A stretch of 64,000 nt of DNA, from assembly GCA_958496175.1 (NCBI GenBank), contig OY292275.1:32069701-32133700 (forward strand), in the 5' to 3' direction. A model generated the notes under the pieces. It had not been told where the DNA came from. It did not search any database and saw only the letters and a list, made by a program, of their open reading frames with translations. The stretch is from Sisyra terminalis (lineage: Eukaryota > Arthropoda > Insecta > Neuroptera > Sisyridae). Within the stretch, counting starts at the first letter, position 1. Every line of letters starts with the position of its first letter. The position numbers and the translations under genes were made by a program. Of this stretch, positions 38,474 to 52,300 are shown one piece after another.

Positions 38474-40135
38474 TTTTACTAATTTAATAAAATTTGCATT
38501 TAGTTAGGCGATGTTTAGATAATATTTATTTTTAAGCTCGGCACTCCCATTGACGCATTGAAAATATGTTACATTACAAACATAGTTCGTTAGGCGGTAA
38601 TTATCAAAATTGTATCACTAAATATTTGATTCAAGCGATTTTTTTGTATTTATTACACAAAACATGAGTTTTCTGTCAAAACTGGTCAAAACAAATCAGG
38701 TTGACATTACAATTTCTTTTCTGTCAGTTGTTAGCCCTGCGAATGACAGAAATGAAGCGAAATTATTTCGACCAATCAGAGATAAGATAACAGTGAAAAC
38801 TCTTGTAGCGCGGAATATAAACATACATGAGTATATAAAATTTCTTATTGCTTTAATTTCCTAAAAATATTTAAGAACAACTCGTAAAATACAGCTCAAC
38901 ATAAAAATTATAAGTCATTACTTCACATTAGTACAAATAAAAATTTAATTATATTTTAATACGATTTTTGCCTTTATTTGTTTTATGAAAATTGGGTTTC
39001 AATAGAATTAGTAATAATTTCTTCTTAATAGAGAAACTCTATAATTAATTTTGAGCTGTTAATTATTACGTTATTTTTTTACTTATTTTATGGAAGCTGA
39101 AATTTGTTAACTAATGTCCTTTGAGTTCCAGGAAAATTTATTTGAATTGAAACACTAAAAGGTACTAGGAATTTCATAAATAATTAAAATAACTGAGAAG
39201 TAATTAGAGGTGGCATTTAAATAGATGACCTAAATGACGTTGATTATTAATTATTACTTGTTAGTAATTGTTAACAACGTTAATGGTTTCGATTTAATGG
39301 CACAAATTCACCCCTAAGTGTGACTTTATCCACGTGCAACGTTCCTTTAGAAAGACGCAAATATTACACATTTTTAATGAAGGAACACCCTCTTTTGTCG
39401 GTGAGAATTTTAATTTAATAAACGTCGCGGTGACAGCTTACGATGAGCAAATTAAGCAAAGTAAACCAACCCTTACGAAGTACACACAGGTGTGGTTGAA
39501 TACATCATCTATCCAATAATACACAACAATATTGCAAAGATAAAACCGTAGTACCTATAGCCCGTTGTCGTCCGTGCTTTATTCTTTCAAATACTTTTAC
39601 CGTCTTTGCGTGCGAATTTATCAAAATATTTTTTTACACTTTAGGGTATTTTTGTATAGTCTTTCATAATTTAGCCCAAAAATTATTTACACAAGAAGTT
39701 TATTTTAAACCATCCTCAATTACTTTCCACTGTAATTATAACTTATTTAAGGAGCCAGTAAATGTATTTTTATTGAATGGCAAATAAATTACACCCTTAA
39801 TTTTATTTACTCAATAAATTTGGGAAATATGAACCATTTTTAATAAAGAAAATACAAAAAAAGAATTTGTGGAAAAGTGGAAGTGAATATTTTTAAGCAA
39901 ATCTACTAAAATAAAATTAATTAATTTAATAAACATAAACAGGATTCCATTCAATTTTTTCAAAAGTAAGTCCAAAATTTTTAATAAAATAAATGTACAA
40001 TAATTTTACTATTTTGTAGCAGCAATAAAATTGTTTATTGTTTTCTTTTTTATTGGAGTGTATAATTCTTTTTTATTGAACATAAATGTCGTATTGAATT
40101 AAAACACAATTAAGTTATTTTTTTCTTTTATGCAG
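38474..40135. promoter_or_regulatory. RhoGAP/Tmc divergent promoter region
   Basis: 1.7 kb between the RhoGAP start codon and the first predicted Tmc leader exon. Both promoters must lie here, with any further noncoding Tmc exon. I see no TATA box or recognised motif I would defend. Confidence 0.4.
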
Positions 40136-40193
40136 AAACCTAATAAAAAGTTTTTATACTAATTCTAAAACACTACCTTCACACGAAATACCG
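40136..40193 (+). other. Tmc: predicted noncoding leader exon of Tmc
   Basis: A strong acceptor (ttttttcttttatgcag, ending 40135) and a consensus donor (G|GTAAGT at 40194) bracket 58 bases with no ATG. The Tmc start codon at 40380 is itself preceded by an acceptor (ttttatag, ending 40368), so at least one spliced 5' leader exon must exist upstream. This one is well placed, with a 175-base intron. Confidence 0.5.
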
Positions 40194-40379
40194 GTAAGTT
40201 TTTTGAACACATTATAACGGACTATATTGTTGTGTAGAGCTATCAAGGAAACGGTGTTACAAATAAGCGTTATTATACGTTATTTACACGGTAAATAACT
40301 TTTTTAGGTATAGTAGTTTTCTAAAGTTAAATGTTATAATTAATTGATTAATTATTATATTTTTATAGAATATTTCCAA

Positions 40380-43300
40380 ATGTCTTCACCATCGGAAAAT
40401 CAATCGGAGTCCGATTGGCCGAAACAACGATCGGCACGTGGGCGAGGTTCTCCTAAAGAAAAACCACAAGGTATTCTTCGACTTGATATAAATTCAACAA
40501 ATCCACGTCGCAGTTCAATGGGAATTCGATCACCTAGTTTTCAGGTAACTGCAATTATTATATGTTTTATAACAATTATTGAACAATATACCGCAATGAA
40601 CGGACTAGTTCATAAAATATTCTTTTAACAAAAACAATTGCCGTTTATCGCACAATAGATCTATTGGAAGTTTATTGAAAAATTGGGAAAAGACTTCAAT
40701 ACCCGAAACTTCCTCCTACTTTGAAATTTCTTGTTATTCATCTGAAATTTTCAAAAGTTAAGAATCGCTTAGATTTTGATAAAAAAGATTTATAGTTATG
40801 GAACACTGACTTGAGAATGGCACGTAAAAATATAATTAGTTTTTAACACAAAAATTAATTATAATAGGTATTAATAAAGTCATACCACGGATCCTTAAAT
40901 CAGAAAAAATCTTCAAAAATTTTAAACTTTAGAGACCAACAGTACTTTATGGTTCATGTACTTTTTAGAACCCTCAAATCTAGTAACGTTGCATTTTCTG
41001 CTTTGTTTTTTTATACTTTTCGCGATTTTTTGTTAATTCAATTCTAGTATGGTATACTTTTCTCTCTTGTGGCTAAATTTTCATTATGGGCCGATTTTTT
41101 TGCGAATTAAATTAAAAACTAAGTAGAAAATGCAACGTTGCCAGATTCAACATTTCTGAATGGGGCATAAGCCTTATTTATGTGCCATTAATTATTATTA
41201 TTGGTACATTTTTACTAAAAATAATCGAATAGTGCATTTAATTGCTTGTAAAGTATAAATTTAAAAAATAATTTTACACTCATTTTAAGTTACAGCCTAC
41301 AAAAACAATTTAATAAGGATGGTTAAATAATTTATAAATATTAGTATGATTTTTATTCATATCGGATAAAATATTGCGGTCGTGTAAAAATTTGATCAAT
41401 TTGTATCAGCTATCGTCCCTATGATCATGTTCCTTATGATCATGTTTTTATGATTTTCTTTATAATACTGAAGTATTTAGCGGCCCTTGGCAAGAACTCT
41501 AAGCCCCAAACCCCCTTGAGGATCGCGCTCCCCAGTCTGAGAAGTAGCGTTTTAGAGGACTTAGAAATTTGAACTTTGGTATCGAAAAAGATTAGTAAGT
41601 CTACGCAAGGAAAAAATTTAAATACTCAAATTCTTAATATTTTTTCGACAAAATAAATTTTTTGGGTGATTGATTTTAATCTTAAATTTAGAACTTATTT
41701 AATGTTCAATTGCATGTAAAAATCAATCATTAGTTATGGAATAATCAGTTCATAAGTATTTTCATGTAATCAAGCAATTGGTTCCATTGGAGAGCTAGAA
41801 TTTGCGATATTTGGAATATTTAACTAAGGACTTGGAACTTTAAAGTAAAGCAAAAAAAAAAAACATACTCACTAGTATTGAGTACATACACGTTGAGATT
41901 GAATTTATGAATAACAACTATTTTCACCGGAAACAATTTCCTTGTTTTCTTATCATATGTAATAATAGTTTAAAATTTATATTTATAAAACTCTACTGAA
42001 AAAGATTATTTAACACTCAGCGAGGTATAGAAAGTGTGTGGACTTTTTCAGGTATAAAAATATATTAACAATCCTTATAAATGTAAAATCAACCCATATA
42101 ATGACTAACGAAAGTTGTTTAGGAAAATATAACCAGTAAAAGAATTAAAAAATCTAGACGAAGAATAAACTATGAGATCTAATAAATTTCTTCTGTCATT
42201 GAGAATAATATAGTTGAATATAGTTATACACATAAATGTAAAGATACCTATGTAAAATAAATACATTTTTCGAATATTATTGGTATACATAAAAAATACA
42301 AATTTGAAACGGAAAAGCCAATTTTTAAATTTGGATTTTTAGCCAATTTAAAAATCGACACCTTAAAAATATTTTGAAAAAACATTCGCAGTTAGATTTT
42401 TCATGTAATTAGGACTATACCCTTAATCTAATTACTGATACCTAAGCTAGATTTGGGTATAGATTACCTTCAAGCTCGGCACTTTTTTAAAACAACAATT
42501 ATATCCCCGAAAAAAAAATCCGTAAAGTTTATTACTGTTAACAGCAAAGTAAAATATAACTTTCACTTTCCTATCACAAAATGAATAAATAGTACTAATT
42601 TGTTATATTTTTTTGTTGAAAAGAAAATACTTATATGAAAGGGTATGATGTTTATTTTGCTTTCTAATCTTCATATGTATCTACATTCCATATTCAACAT
42701 TAATTATTATTATGGGTATATTAACATAAATGAAAAATAAATTTACTTCGTAATCAAATTAGTCATAAACATGCATAGTCACTTCTAAATCTGTTAAATG
42801 AACTTTTATATACTTCATCAATCCCTATGGTAAAATAAAGTTTATTATTATATAAACTGGTTGTTTTTCAATTATAAAATTAAGTCGACCACTTTGGAAT
42901 TTGACTTTTTAATTTTCTTGAAATTTTTACTAATATTAAATTTTTAATATGTTAATGTTATACCTACTTTACAAAGTGGATATACCTACCATATTTTATA
43001 TATTTTTAAGATGATAGTTTTTTTTAAACAAAACAAATCAATTCAGAACTTTACTTAAAAAAACCATTAAATTTTTAAAATTTGGTAGTTTTCATTAGAA
43101 ATTTGTCTTCCATATAAGTAAATAAATTATACTTAATCAGCAGATTCTTTTTTCAACATTTTTTTTTGAAAGTTATAGAGTATAGGGTAAAAATTATTTT
43201 GTTTTTTAAATCTATTTACTAAAATCGTTAGGTCAGATTTTACATACTTATAAACGTATATATTTTGAACTTTTTAATGATCGCTATCACTATACTTGTT

Positions 43301-46300
43301 CAGACAAACACCCGAATAATAAATCATATATCATTTATCACCTAATAATTAATCATCGATAGTTTAGAAAATTTAGAAGTTGTTTATTTCTTTTTTTATT
43401 CATTTTTACTGATACGTATTTTATTGATACAAAATACTGTAAATAAATAAATAAAACAAAATAATTGTTCTTAATTATTCATTTTTCTCATTCTTAATTT
43501 ATTTCTTGTGCAAGAATGAAATCTGATTTTAGGATCCTTGGAGTTATTTGGCTAAGCCGCTACCCTTACGAATAAAAAAATTGACAATGTATGTGCCGGA
43601 CTACGCACAAAAAAGATCCTGTAATGTGGAATAATGTTCCCCGTTAAATGCTAAGTTAAAAATAGATTTAAGTATTTGTTATAATTTCCAGTAGATTATT
43701 GCAACATAGTATCTCAAACATGAAATTCACAATCTGTAAAGACTTTCCATATAATACACCGTTATATTTTTTTAAAATATTTTTTTCTGTTTTTCACACC
43801 CGCAAAAATGTTAGTGACTATGATAAAGTCGTACTTTTTTTACTGTTGCTGTTTGGAATTTTGCAAACCTGTATTAAAATTCATATCTTAAAGAGTTAGA
43901 AGCAGAATCCTTTCAGCAAGTACTTACATTCCCTCTTTCTGTCACAATTGAGTCAATATAGTATGCAAATTTTATTGTCATGTGTATTCAATTAGTTGCA
44001 GTTTTATTAGGCTGTAACTTGAAACCAATGAGTACCATTTATCATAATTGAAATCATCATGATGTCATCATGGAATAGTGTTAAATAGAAAGGAGTTTAT
44101 AGATCAATTAAAAACTTAAAATTCATATGGACGTGTTTCAAAGAACTGAAAGTAGCAAATATCGTGAAATACTTTATTACTCAAAATCGAATAACATTTA
44201 ATTCAAATCAAAAATCTTTGAAAGTATTTTTAGACCCTACGACACTAATAATTTTACAGTTTTATAACAGTGCAATGAAAAATTTAGATGAGACGGGGAT
44301 ATATTTTTTACAACTACTATTAGTATATAAGAAAGAGTTGTAAAATTTTATTTTTCATTTTCAATTTTCTCATATATCATAAATCATTAGTTTAAATAAA
44401 AAAATAAGATCTACCTAATGTCGCGTGCTTGAGGGCACAGATTTTGTTTTTCAAATCCTAATCATAGAAGTGATGTGTTCCCCCTTACTTTTTTTACATT
44501 TTCGCTACACTACTATATAGCCGTTTTTAGAATTCATCTTCCATCCAAATTTAATTTCTATAATAGGTAGATGTTAATAGGTTTTGAGTAAAATATCTTT
44601 GATATACGTATAAATGGACATAACAAAATAACGCATAAGGATTCTGTTTTTAAAATGGAATCAATTACGGATATATTGAGCCGCTCAACAGTTGCACCTA
44701 TTACCACTCAATTTGAGCGGTTTATTTAATTATTTTTTAACTCTATGAGCCAAATAATTTTTGTTTAGAATGAATTTTCAAAAAGGTACTTACAATTGCC
44801 CCAAATTCCACCTTGATATTTTAAACATGAACAGATGCAAAAAACTTATTTTTTTTTGTGAATAATCACTCCATTTTTACCCTCCCCCCTCTTCCAACTG
44901 TTGGAATCTGTAGGCTACGCTAGTGATAGGATTTGGTGTGAAAATCGATTTCAAAAATTACTAAGCAATCAAGAATTCATTCATCTTACTATTAATACAA
45001 CTTACCCACCAGCTTATACATACGAAATGAGCTATACCTAATTTATATTTACTTATAATAATCTATGATTCTAAATATCGATTAATATTATTTATTTATT
45101 TACCATAATTTTTAAAATTAGAAAAAAATTAGTCCATTTATAAAAGTAATAATTTTACAATTTAGAACCCTCCTGGTGGCAGAATGGTCAAGGTCACCGC
45201 TCCAAAACTAATAGGTGTTAGGCAAGGTTTATAAATTACTCAGGTTGCCCCATTAGAAAAAAAAAAATGACGTCATACGAAGAATTTTGAAATTTGAATC
45301 AGTCTGAAGATATGTACAAATTTCTTCTGGATACGTCACGTGGCGCATGAGGCCACCTGTGTATTTTATAAACCTTGGGTATTAGGTTCGATTCTTAAAT
45401 CGAGTAAATTTTCAATACTTCTCAAATTTTGGTTTTTATTAACCCTTGAGTCGCTAAAAACCTTGGCAATTATATAGCAACGATAAATAACGACAACGAA
45501 AAGAAATTTAGGTTATTGATTTTTTTTAGAGAAATATTTATAAAGTATTGCTGTGGGCTCAAGATTTGATTTGAAGAGATGAGAATGTTTATATGTGGGC
45601 GATTTGACGTCTGAGCTCCGCTGAGCGCCAAGTGTTTGGTAACACTGATGCTTTGCGAACATGCTCAGCCAAACATACAAAAGTAAACAAAAGGATAATA
45701 AGTCGAACAATGAAACAGAATGAGACATACTAGAAATCTGGATTTTTCTATTTTCTAATAAACAAATCCATAACACCTTCGATTATTACTGTTTTAATTT
45801 TCTACTCTTTTAACTTAAAAGAAAATTCCAGAAGGTCTAAGCCCATATGTAAGAGATTGACAAACAGTTAGTCAGTTAGTTAGTTAAATAGTTAGCGGCG
45901 AATAGTTACAATTTTCAATTTAAACAGTGAGATAAACGATTGTTGAATTGTAAGTACATAAGTTCAAAAGTGTTACATAAATAAATAAACAGTTCTATGA
46001 AGTAAATTGTTGTCTAAAAATACAAATCCAAAGAATCCGTCAATATAAATAGTGAAAAACGTAACAGTATCTGTACAACTCCAAAATAATTAACTTATTA
46101 GAGTTGAAACAATTTCAATACAGGTTTTGGAAATAAAAATACATTCTTTAAGCGTTTTACTATAAGAATTCAAAAAAATAATTAATTCTATTAAGAAATG
46201 AAATAATTTCTAAAATTGAAAATAATTGACAGAATTTTTTTTCAGAAACTGCAAAAAATATATTTTTTAATTATTTCACGCGGTCACAATGCAAAGTCCT

Positions 46301-49300
46301 AATGCAAAAGGGGGGCGATGGGTTTATTTTTTTAAATCCATTATTTCCTAACTTATTGGCTGTAAATTTTTAGTTTAAAAATTTAATGACATAACACCTT
46401 TTTACTTCTAATGATTAATTCTACCTAGAAAATCTATAATACTCATTAGGAACAAAATTTCTGAAAGCCACATAAAGTTAATTGGTATTTTCTTTTTTTT
46501 TTACATTACCATTACATTGTTTATACAGGTACTACTATTTTTTACTGATATTATGTATGTTATTAGTTAGTTAATATAATATCAGAAAAAAAATATTTTA
46601 AAAAAATATCAATAAGACTATAACTTTTATTTTCTATTTTTATTTTTGCTTATTAATAAAGAAAATTAAGTCTGGCTATGCAAATAAAGCAATTGAAAAT
46701 GATAAAGTACTAAAAAACAATGGTAGCACATATTTTAATTTGTGTAAGTATATTTCAAATTCTCAATAAATTTTCACATGCTATAAAATAAACATTGGGA
46801 GGTTGTATAGAAAGTGTATTGCAGAGAAGTAAAAGAGGTAGGTTATTTGGGTGTCGAGTAGAACATACATAAAGAACTTTCTGTGGAAAAGAGTTTTCAA
46901 ATAAACGTGAAAAACTGGGGAGGAGATTAATGTTGGGGCACATGGCGTGCTAACTGCTATCTTAATATGGGGCAGTGCCGATACTAACACAAAGGAGGAT
47001 GATGATGATGAAATTGTTTTTCATTTTCATTATCTCTGTTTTAGTGCTACGAACGCTGTTCTACGAACTTAACTAATCATATAAATTGAATGTGGTGTAA
47101 ATAAGGACATAGCGTCATTGTTGTTAGTGGTTGTTCAGTTTTAGATAAGCAATTGCATCATTATCACGGAATCAATAATAAACAGACTTAATGTAGATAA
47201 TCTTTTATTAAGTTTTCTCAGACAAGTCATTTATGTAGGTATATATAGGTATAGCTTGTCTAGTTATACGCATCAAACTTATTCATTATAAACTGCCTTT
47301 CTGAAAGTTTAATTTCAAGAGAATTACAGTTTTTCCTCTTGATTCTTTGGTGCTAAATTTATAAATTTTAATTAAATCAAATCTCTTCTAATCTCAGTTT
47401 AGAAAAATTCTAAATTTCTATTCGAGTTAAACTTATTTACACGATTAACAACAACATAAAAGTTTTAAATTAAATTACTAATATAGAATGAAAATAAAAT
47501 TTACATACATTATAATTCATCGGCCTAAAGTCTTAATCTGCTAAGTCCATTCTTAATGATTTTTTTTTGTTCCATTAGGAAGCGAATACAAAATTCTCTC
47601 GAGTGACAAACTAATAAATTACTTTAAATATAGAAATTTCCAAATATAATATAAATCGAAAACCTGATATCTGTACTAGCTTATATAGCTTATATTCGCT
47701 TTTTTATTTCCCCTGTAAAAACTGTTAAAATGGACTTGTTAAATGGTTAATACTCTAAGCCGACGGTTTATAATTATAAAAACCTATATAGTACGTAGAT
47801 TGTAGATTAGATGGGGTCAAAAAAGTCTACTATTTTTTTTAAAGTAGGTATATCAAAATTATTATTCAGGATGGCAAAAAATGAGCCCTTAATATTGATA
47901 TTTAGAGGTCTATCATCGCAATTTTTGATTTTTCAATCCAAAGCGCATTTTATTCTCATAACATTTAAACCACCAAACTAAAAGAATTAAACAATATGAT
48001 TCTTGAAAAAAGTTGAATACTCTACAAAAAAAATCACTTAACATTTTTGGATAAATTTACTTTTTTCAAAGTTCAAGGTTAAATTTAAAGTTAAAATAAA
48101 ATAAACTTTTTTGTCATAAGATGTTCTTAGTTGATTAAATGATTCAATGGTCTATATCAATGACATTTTCTTATTGTAGACAGTACATTATTATTATTAT
48201 TGTTATTAACGTACTTATTGATTTATTATAGCTAAGCTCAGAAGACTATAGAAAACGTTTATGTAAAAGAAATAACTACTAAGTGAGATTGAATTAAAAT
48301 ATATCATGCATTTTAAATATTTTTTGCGATTTTATCAATCAAATAAAAAATAACAAGATTTAGCAAACAAAATTTACTTTTATCATATCTTCAACTTTGA
48401 CCTTACATAATTTTGAGAAAAGTAAATTTATTAAAAAATGATAAGAACTCTTTTTATAGAGCCTTTAATTTTTTTCAAGAATATATAAAAATTTTGCTCT
48501 GAATATTAACTCCCTCATTAGCTACAAAATTCCAAAGTTGAATAATCAAATCGTAAAAACAGATCAATGCTCAAAGCTCAATTATCAGGAAACAATTGGT
48601 CTGACAAAATTTACATTGTGACATTTTTGTAGAGCATTCAATTATCTTTAAAACTAATGTTGTTTAATCCTTTTAGTGCAAAAATTTTAAGAAAAAATGC
48701 GTTTCGGATTCAAAATTCAAAAAGTACGATCACAGACATATTATAGATATTTTTTATCATTCTAAATAAAATTTTTGATATTTCTTTTTAAAAAAATAGT
48801 CGACTCTTTTGGCGCAGCTGATTGTAGATATTATATAAATTAAAAGTAACAAAAATGACTTATATCTCATTTGAAATTAAAATGAAAAAAATAAATAATT
48901 TAAGTTAATCAAGTGGGTATGGTATATACAATATTTTTCTAATATGGACGGTATCATCCCTCAGTGGACGCTAAAACTTTGTACTTTGTAGAACAGTGGT
49001 TATACAGACACATAAAGGATACATTAAAAAGAACTATGATACAGTTTTTAGTTGAAGAATTTCGCTTAGAAATGAACCGTATCTGAGTGATGAATACCGG
49101 CGAGTTACTATACAATAATATTTTTTCAATAATATTTCTCTCTGCACTAGTTTTTATATACTGTTATACTGTATATATACTGTTTTTTTTAAATTGGTAT
49201 ATATAATAAATTATTTTAGTTAGAATCATAAAAATTGGAAACCTAAATTTTCCTCGCCCCCTTTACATTTCTTGTCAAAAAAGTTGCAAACACTATCAAT

Positions 49301-52300
49301 CTCATTTTGCTTTCAATCTCAAAAAGTTACCAAATCTCCTAAAAACATAAGAAGTCAGCTCCTAAGCTCTACAAAGCTTATATCTTGGTTCAAAGAATTC
49401 AAGGCTTGGTTGTTTTATAAAACTATTGCATATAACTTGATATAACGTTTTTATTAAAGAAGTGAAACGAGTCTATATGATTGAAATGAAAATTTCAAAA
49501 CAATGAAAAATCAAAACGAAATTAATAGTTGCAATTGAAGTTATGGTAAATAATAAAAAATAAAAAGAAATCCTTTCGATAGTTGTATTTCTTATTTCTC
49601 TTGGAAAAAAAATAGATTTATAATTTTGTAACTGTAATATCGATCTTAACGACTCTTTTTCACAATAATTGAACTTTTAGTAATGATTTATACAGCTGAT
49701 TGTAAACCTTGTAAACTTTATTTTCTCCATCCCTTATCTGAATCAGCCAAAAATTTACGAATGTTTTCAAATCGAAGAAACCTTAAAACCATGATATAAC
49801 ATGGTTTTGTAAGGAATATACAAAGTTTTATTCAAAAATCACCTCCTTTGCCTTTCTTCTCAAGCATTGCCATAATAAATGTTACTTCTGATATCGCTTA
49901 TTTGTAACCATGGTAAATGAACTGTATCATGCATTTTATTAGGCTACATCTGTGATGCACACAGTTCTTTATCAAAAAGAAAAGAAAAAGATACCCACGC
50001 ATCCTCGTCGTAGTAAAAACATCACCAACTGTCAATTGATTTCTTTTAAGTTTACAAACATATTAGACTATTCCCATTAACCACATTGTTACGTGGTGCC
50101 CATAATAGTTTGGGTGGTTTTGATTTTCTTGTAGCTGTTTAATACTGTTTCTGATTTTAAAGTGTGTTTCAATAAGAACGCAAGATTTCAGTGTTCAATA
50201 AATCAAGGTTTTCTGTAGTAATGTATTCAAATATTTATTGATTTTGAAAATACACATTTGGGGATCATGTATGAAACAATTTATTTTAAATGGCCGCCAC
50301 GGGTTTTGCGTACGCTTTTGACGAAATTTTCAAAAACGTTATTGAATGCATGCGGTGGTATTTCATTGATAAGTAACATTCACACAAAGTATGAATTAAA
50401 TTATTTTAACAAATTAATTCAATAAATAAAAAAGTCAAATTTAAATACTTTCTATACAATTAGATACAATTCTATACAATTTCTATTCAATTCAATGATT
50501 ACAAATAATGCTTAAGTATGCGTGATGTGAGGAAACAATGGCGGAGAATATCAAACTTAGTTTATTTAAAAACTCATTTTATTTATAATTGTTCCGATAT
50601 TTTAATAGTTACTTTGCTATTTTAAGCAAAAACGAATCCAACAGATCATAGATTATGAAAATCGGTTCAGCCTTTCTTGTGTTATAAATAGTCTGACTGA
50701 CACGACTTAGCTTTTTGTATATATATATATATATATAAAGATATATATATTTGATTTTTTTCAAGAAAGTTTTAATTTTTCAAGTTATTTAAACATCATT
50801 TTTAACAGTTAGATACGTTTCTATAGGTCCCAACTTATATTCAGGTTGATATGATATCCGAATTTTTTACAACAAAGGGAGATGAACTACAGAACTATTT
50901 TTTTTTAATTTTAAATAATTCTTATGCTTATCAGATTTACTAATATTTGACTAATATTGTAATTAAATTAGAATAACTTAAGCACACCCATTTCTATAAA
51001 ACAATTTAACAAGAAAGAATACAATATTTTTTTAAATTCTATCTAAATTGAATTATTTGTTAGTTAAATAACTTTAAATTTACATTTAAATTTTCTTTCC
51101 TTCTAACATGTTCACCTTTTCCCCTAATTTGATTTTCTATTTATCCGACACACCTCTATTACCATTTGATTTTATGGTAAAAATGAACTAAATAAGTTTC
51201 ATTTCCAAAATGAAATTCTATCAAATAGAATTCTGAGGTAAACATTGATTTTTCTGAAAGGGTATGAAAATGTTTGTACGGTTTAAACATACGGGTATCC
51301 AAATAAATTTACAATGTTTGACCTCATATTCGTTGGCAAATAAATTAAGAGTGCTAAAGTGGTGATGACACTATTTGACTGCTTTGGGAATACATAATTG
51401 TAACTGTTGCCTTTATTGTTTTCATTTTGTTAATATTTATACACCATAAAAGTTAATATAAATTTTATTGTTCCAGAGAATTTTTTTCTTGATTTATTAT
51501 ACGCACTATAAAAATTAAAAGGTACAACTCTAAGGATTTTTTTTCCAAAATTATTATACGTAAATATTAAAATTTTTTGGGTCACAAAAAGAAATCTTAT
51601 CACTAAAATTTGATTAGGTTTTTATTTTAGTGTTTAGTATAGTTTGATATATCTATTCAAAAGTGTAATATATCATTATAACCACTTGTAGAATTAATTT
51701 GGCAAACGTTTTTCTTATCAAATAATGGATGCTCTCGAAAGCAAATTATTGTTTCTTATTAAGCATAAATTAACTTAAGGATATTGTTGGGGGTGTGGCC
51801 CCACACCTGGAAATGGATCACACTTCTATTTCAACTTCAATCGATGTTAGTCTCACACATTGGATCAAACCACCCCTATTCCAGTTTCTATCTTTGCACG
51901 AGAATGTTATTTGCTTTCTTTTGTTAACAACGATAAACTATCATCAATTTGTCTACATTTTTCACGTATCGAAATTTTTGTCTATCAGTGCGTAAGTCGC
52001 TATGTATTTCGCAACAAAGTATCTGCCAGATCAAATTTCTTCTGAACGTTGCTGTTCCAAAACTTTTGATTTCTTTCAACTCTAATATTCCTAAAAATTA
52101 ACAGTTGGTGCCAGTCATATTGTTTCGTTTAAAAAGCCGATTACTGATTATTTTAAATTATTGAAATTGACAAAATTCAATTTGCATTCAGTTGGAGTCA
52201 CCGTCACCGCAGCCATCAATTGATCATTTATCAGTGACTTTTGCTCCGGAAGAGCGTTCAATGTGCAGTGATAATTCGGTCAAGGTGAACTTTTTTGCAC

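Larger units (their letters stand above)
40545..52191 (+). other. Tmc first coding intron, 11.6 kb
   Basis: A donor CAG|GTAACT and an acceptor tttgcattcag in matching phase 0 bound this intron. It carries a MITE (40977-41147), a SINE/MITE nest (45166-45400), a possible LINE 3' end (about 46776-47020), a 1-kb foldback (47805-48823) and a TA microsatellite (50718-50750). I found no further coding exon, though a small alternatively used exon could be missed. Confidence 0.6.

Noticed and set aside
45177..45394. Functional tRNA gene with a large intron
   Set aside because: The insert has transposon ends and a target duplication, and I cannot form a proper acceptor stem; a SINE head interrupted by a MITE fits better.
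46755..46990. Two overlapping minus-strand frames near 46.8-47.0 kb
   Set aside because: No family recognised; the block looks more like a decayed retroelement 3' end on the plus strand.
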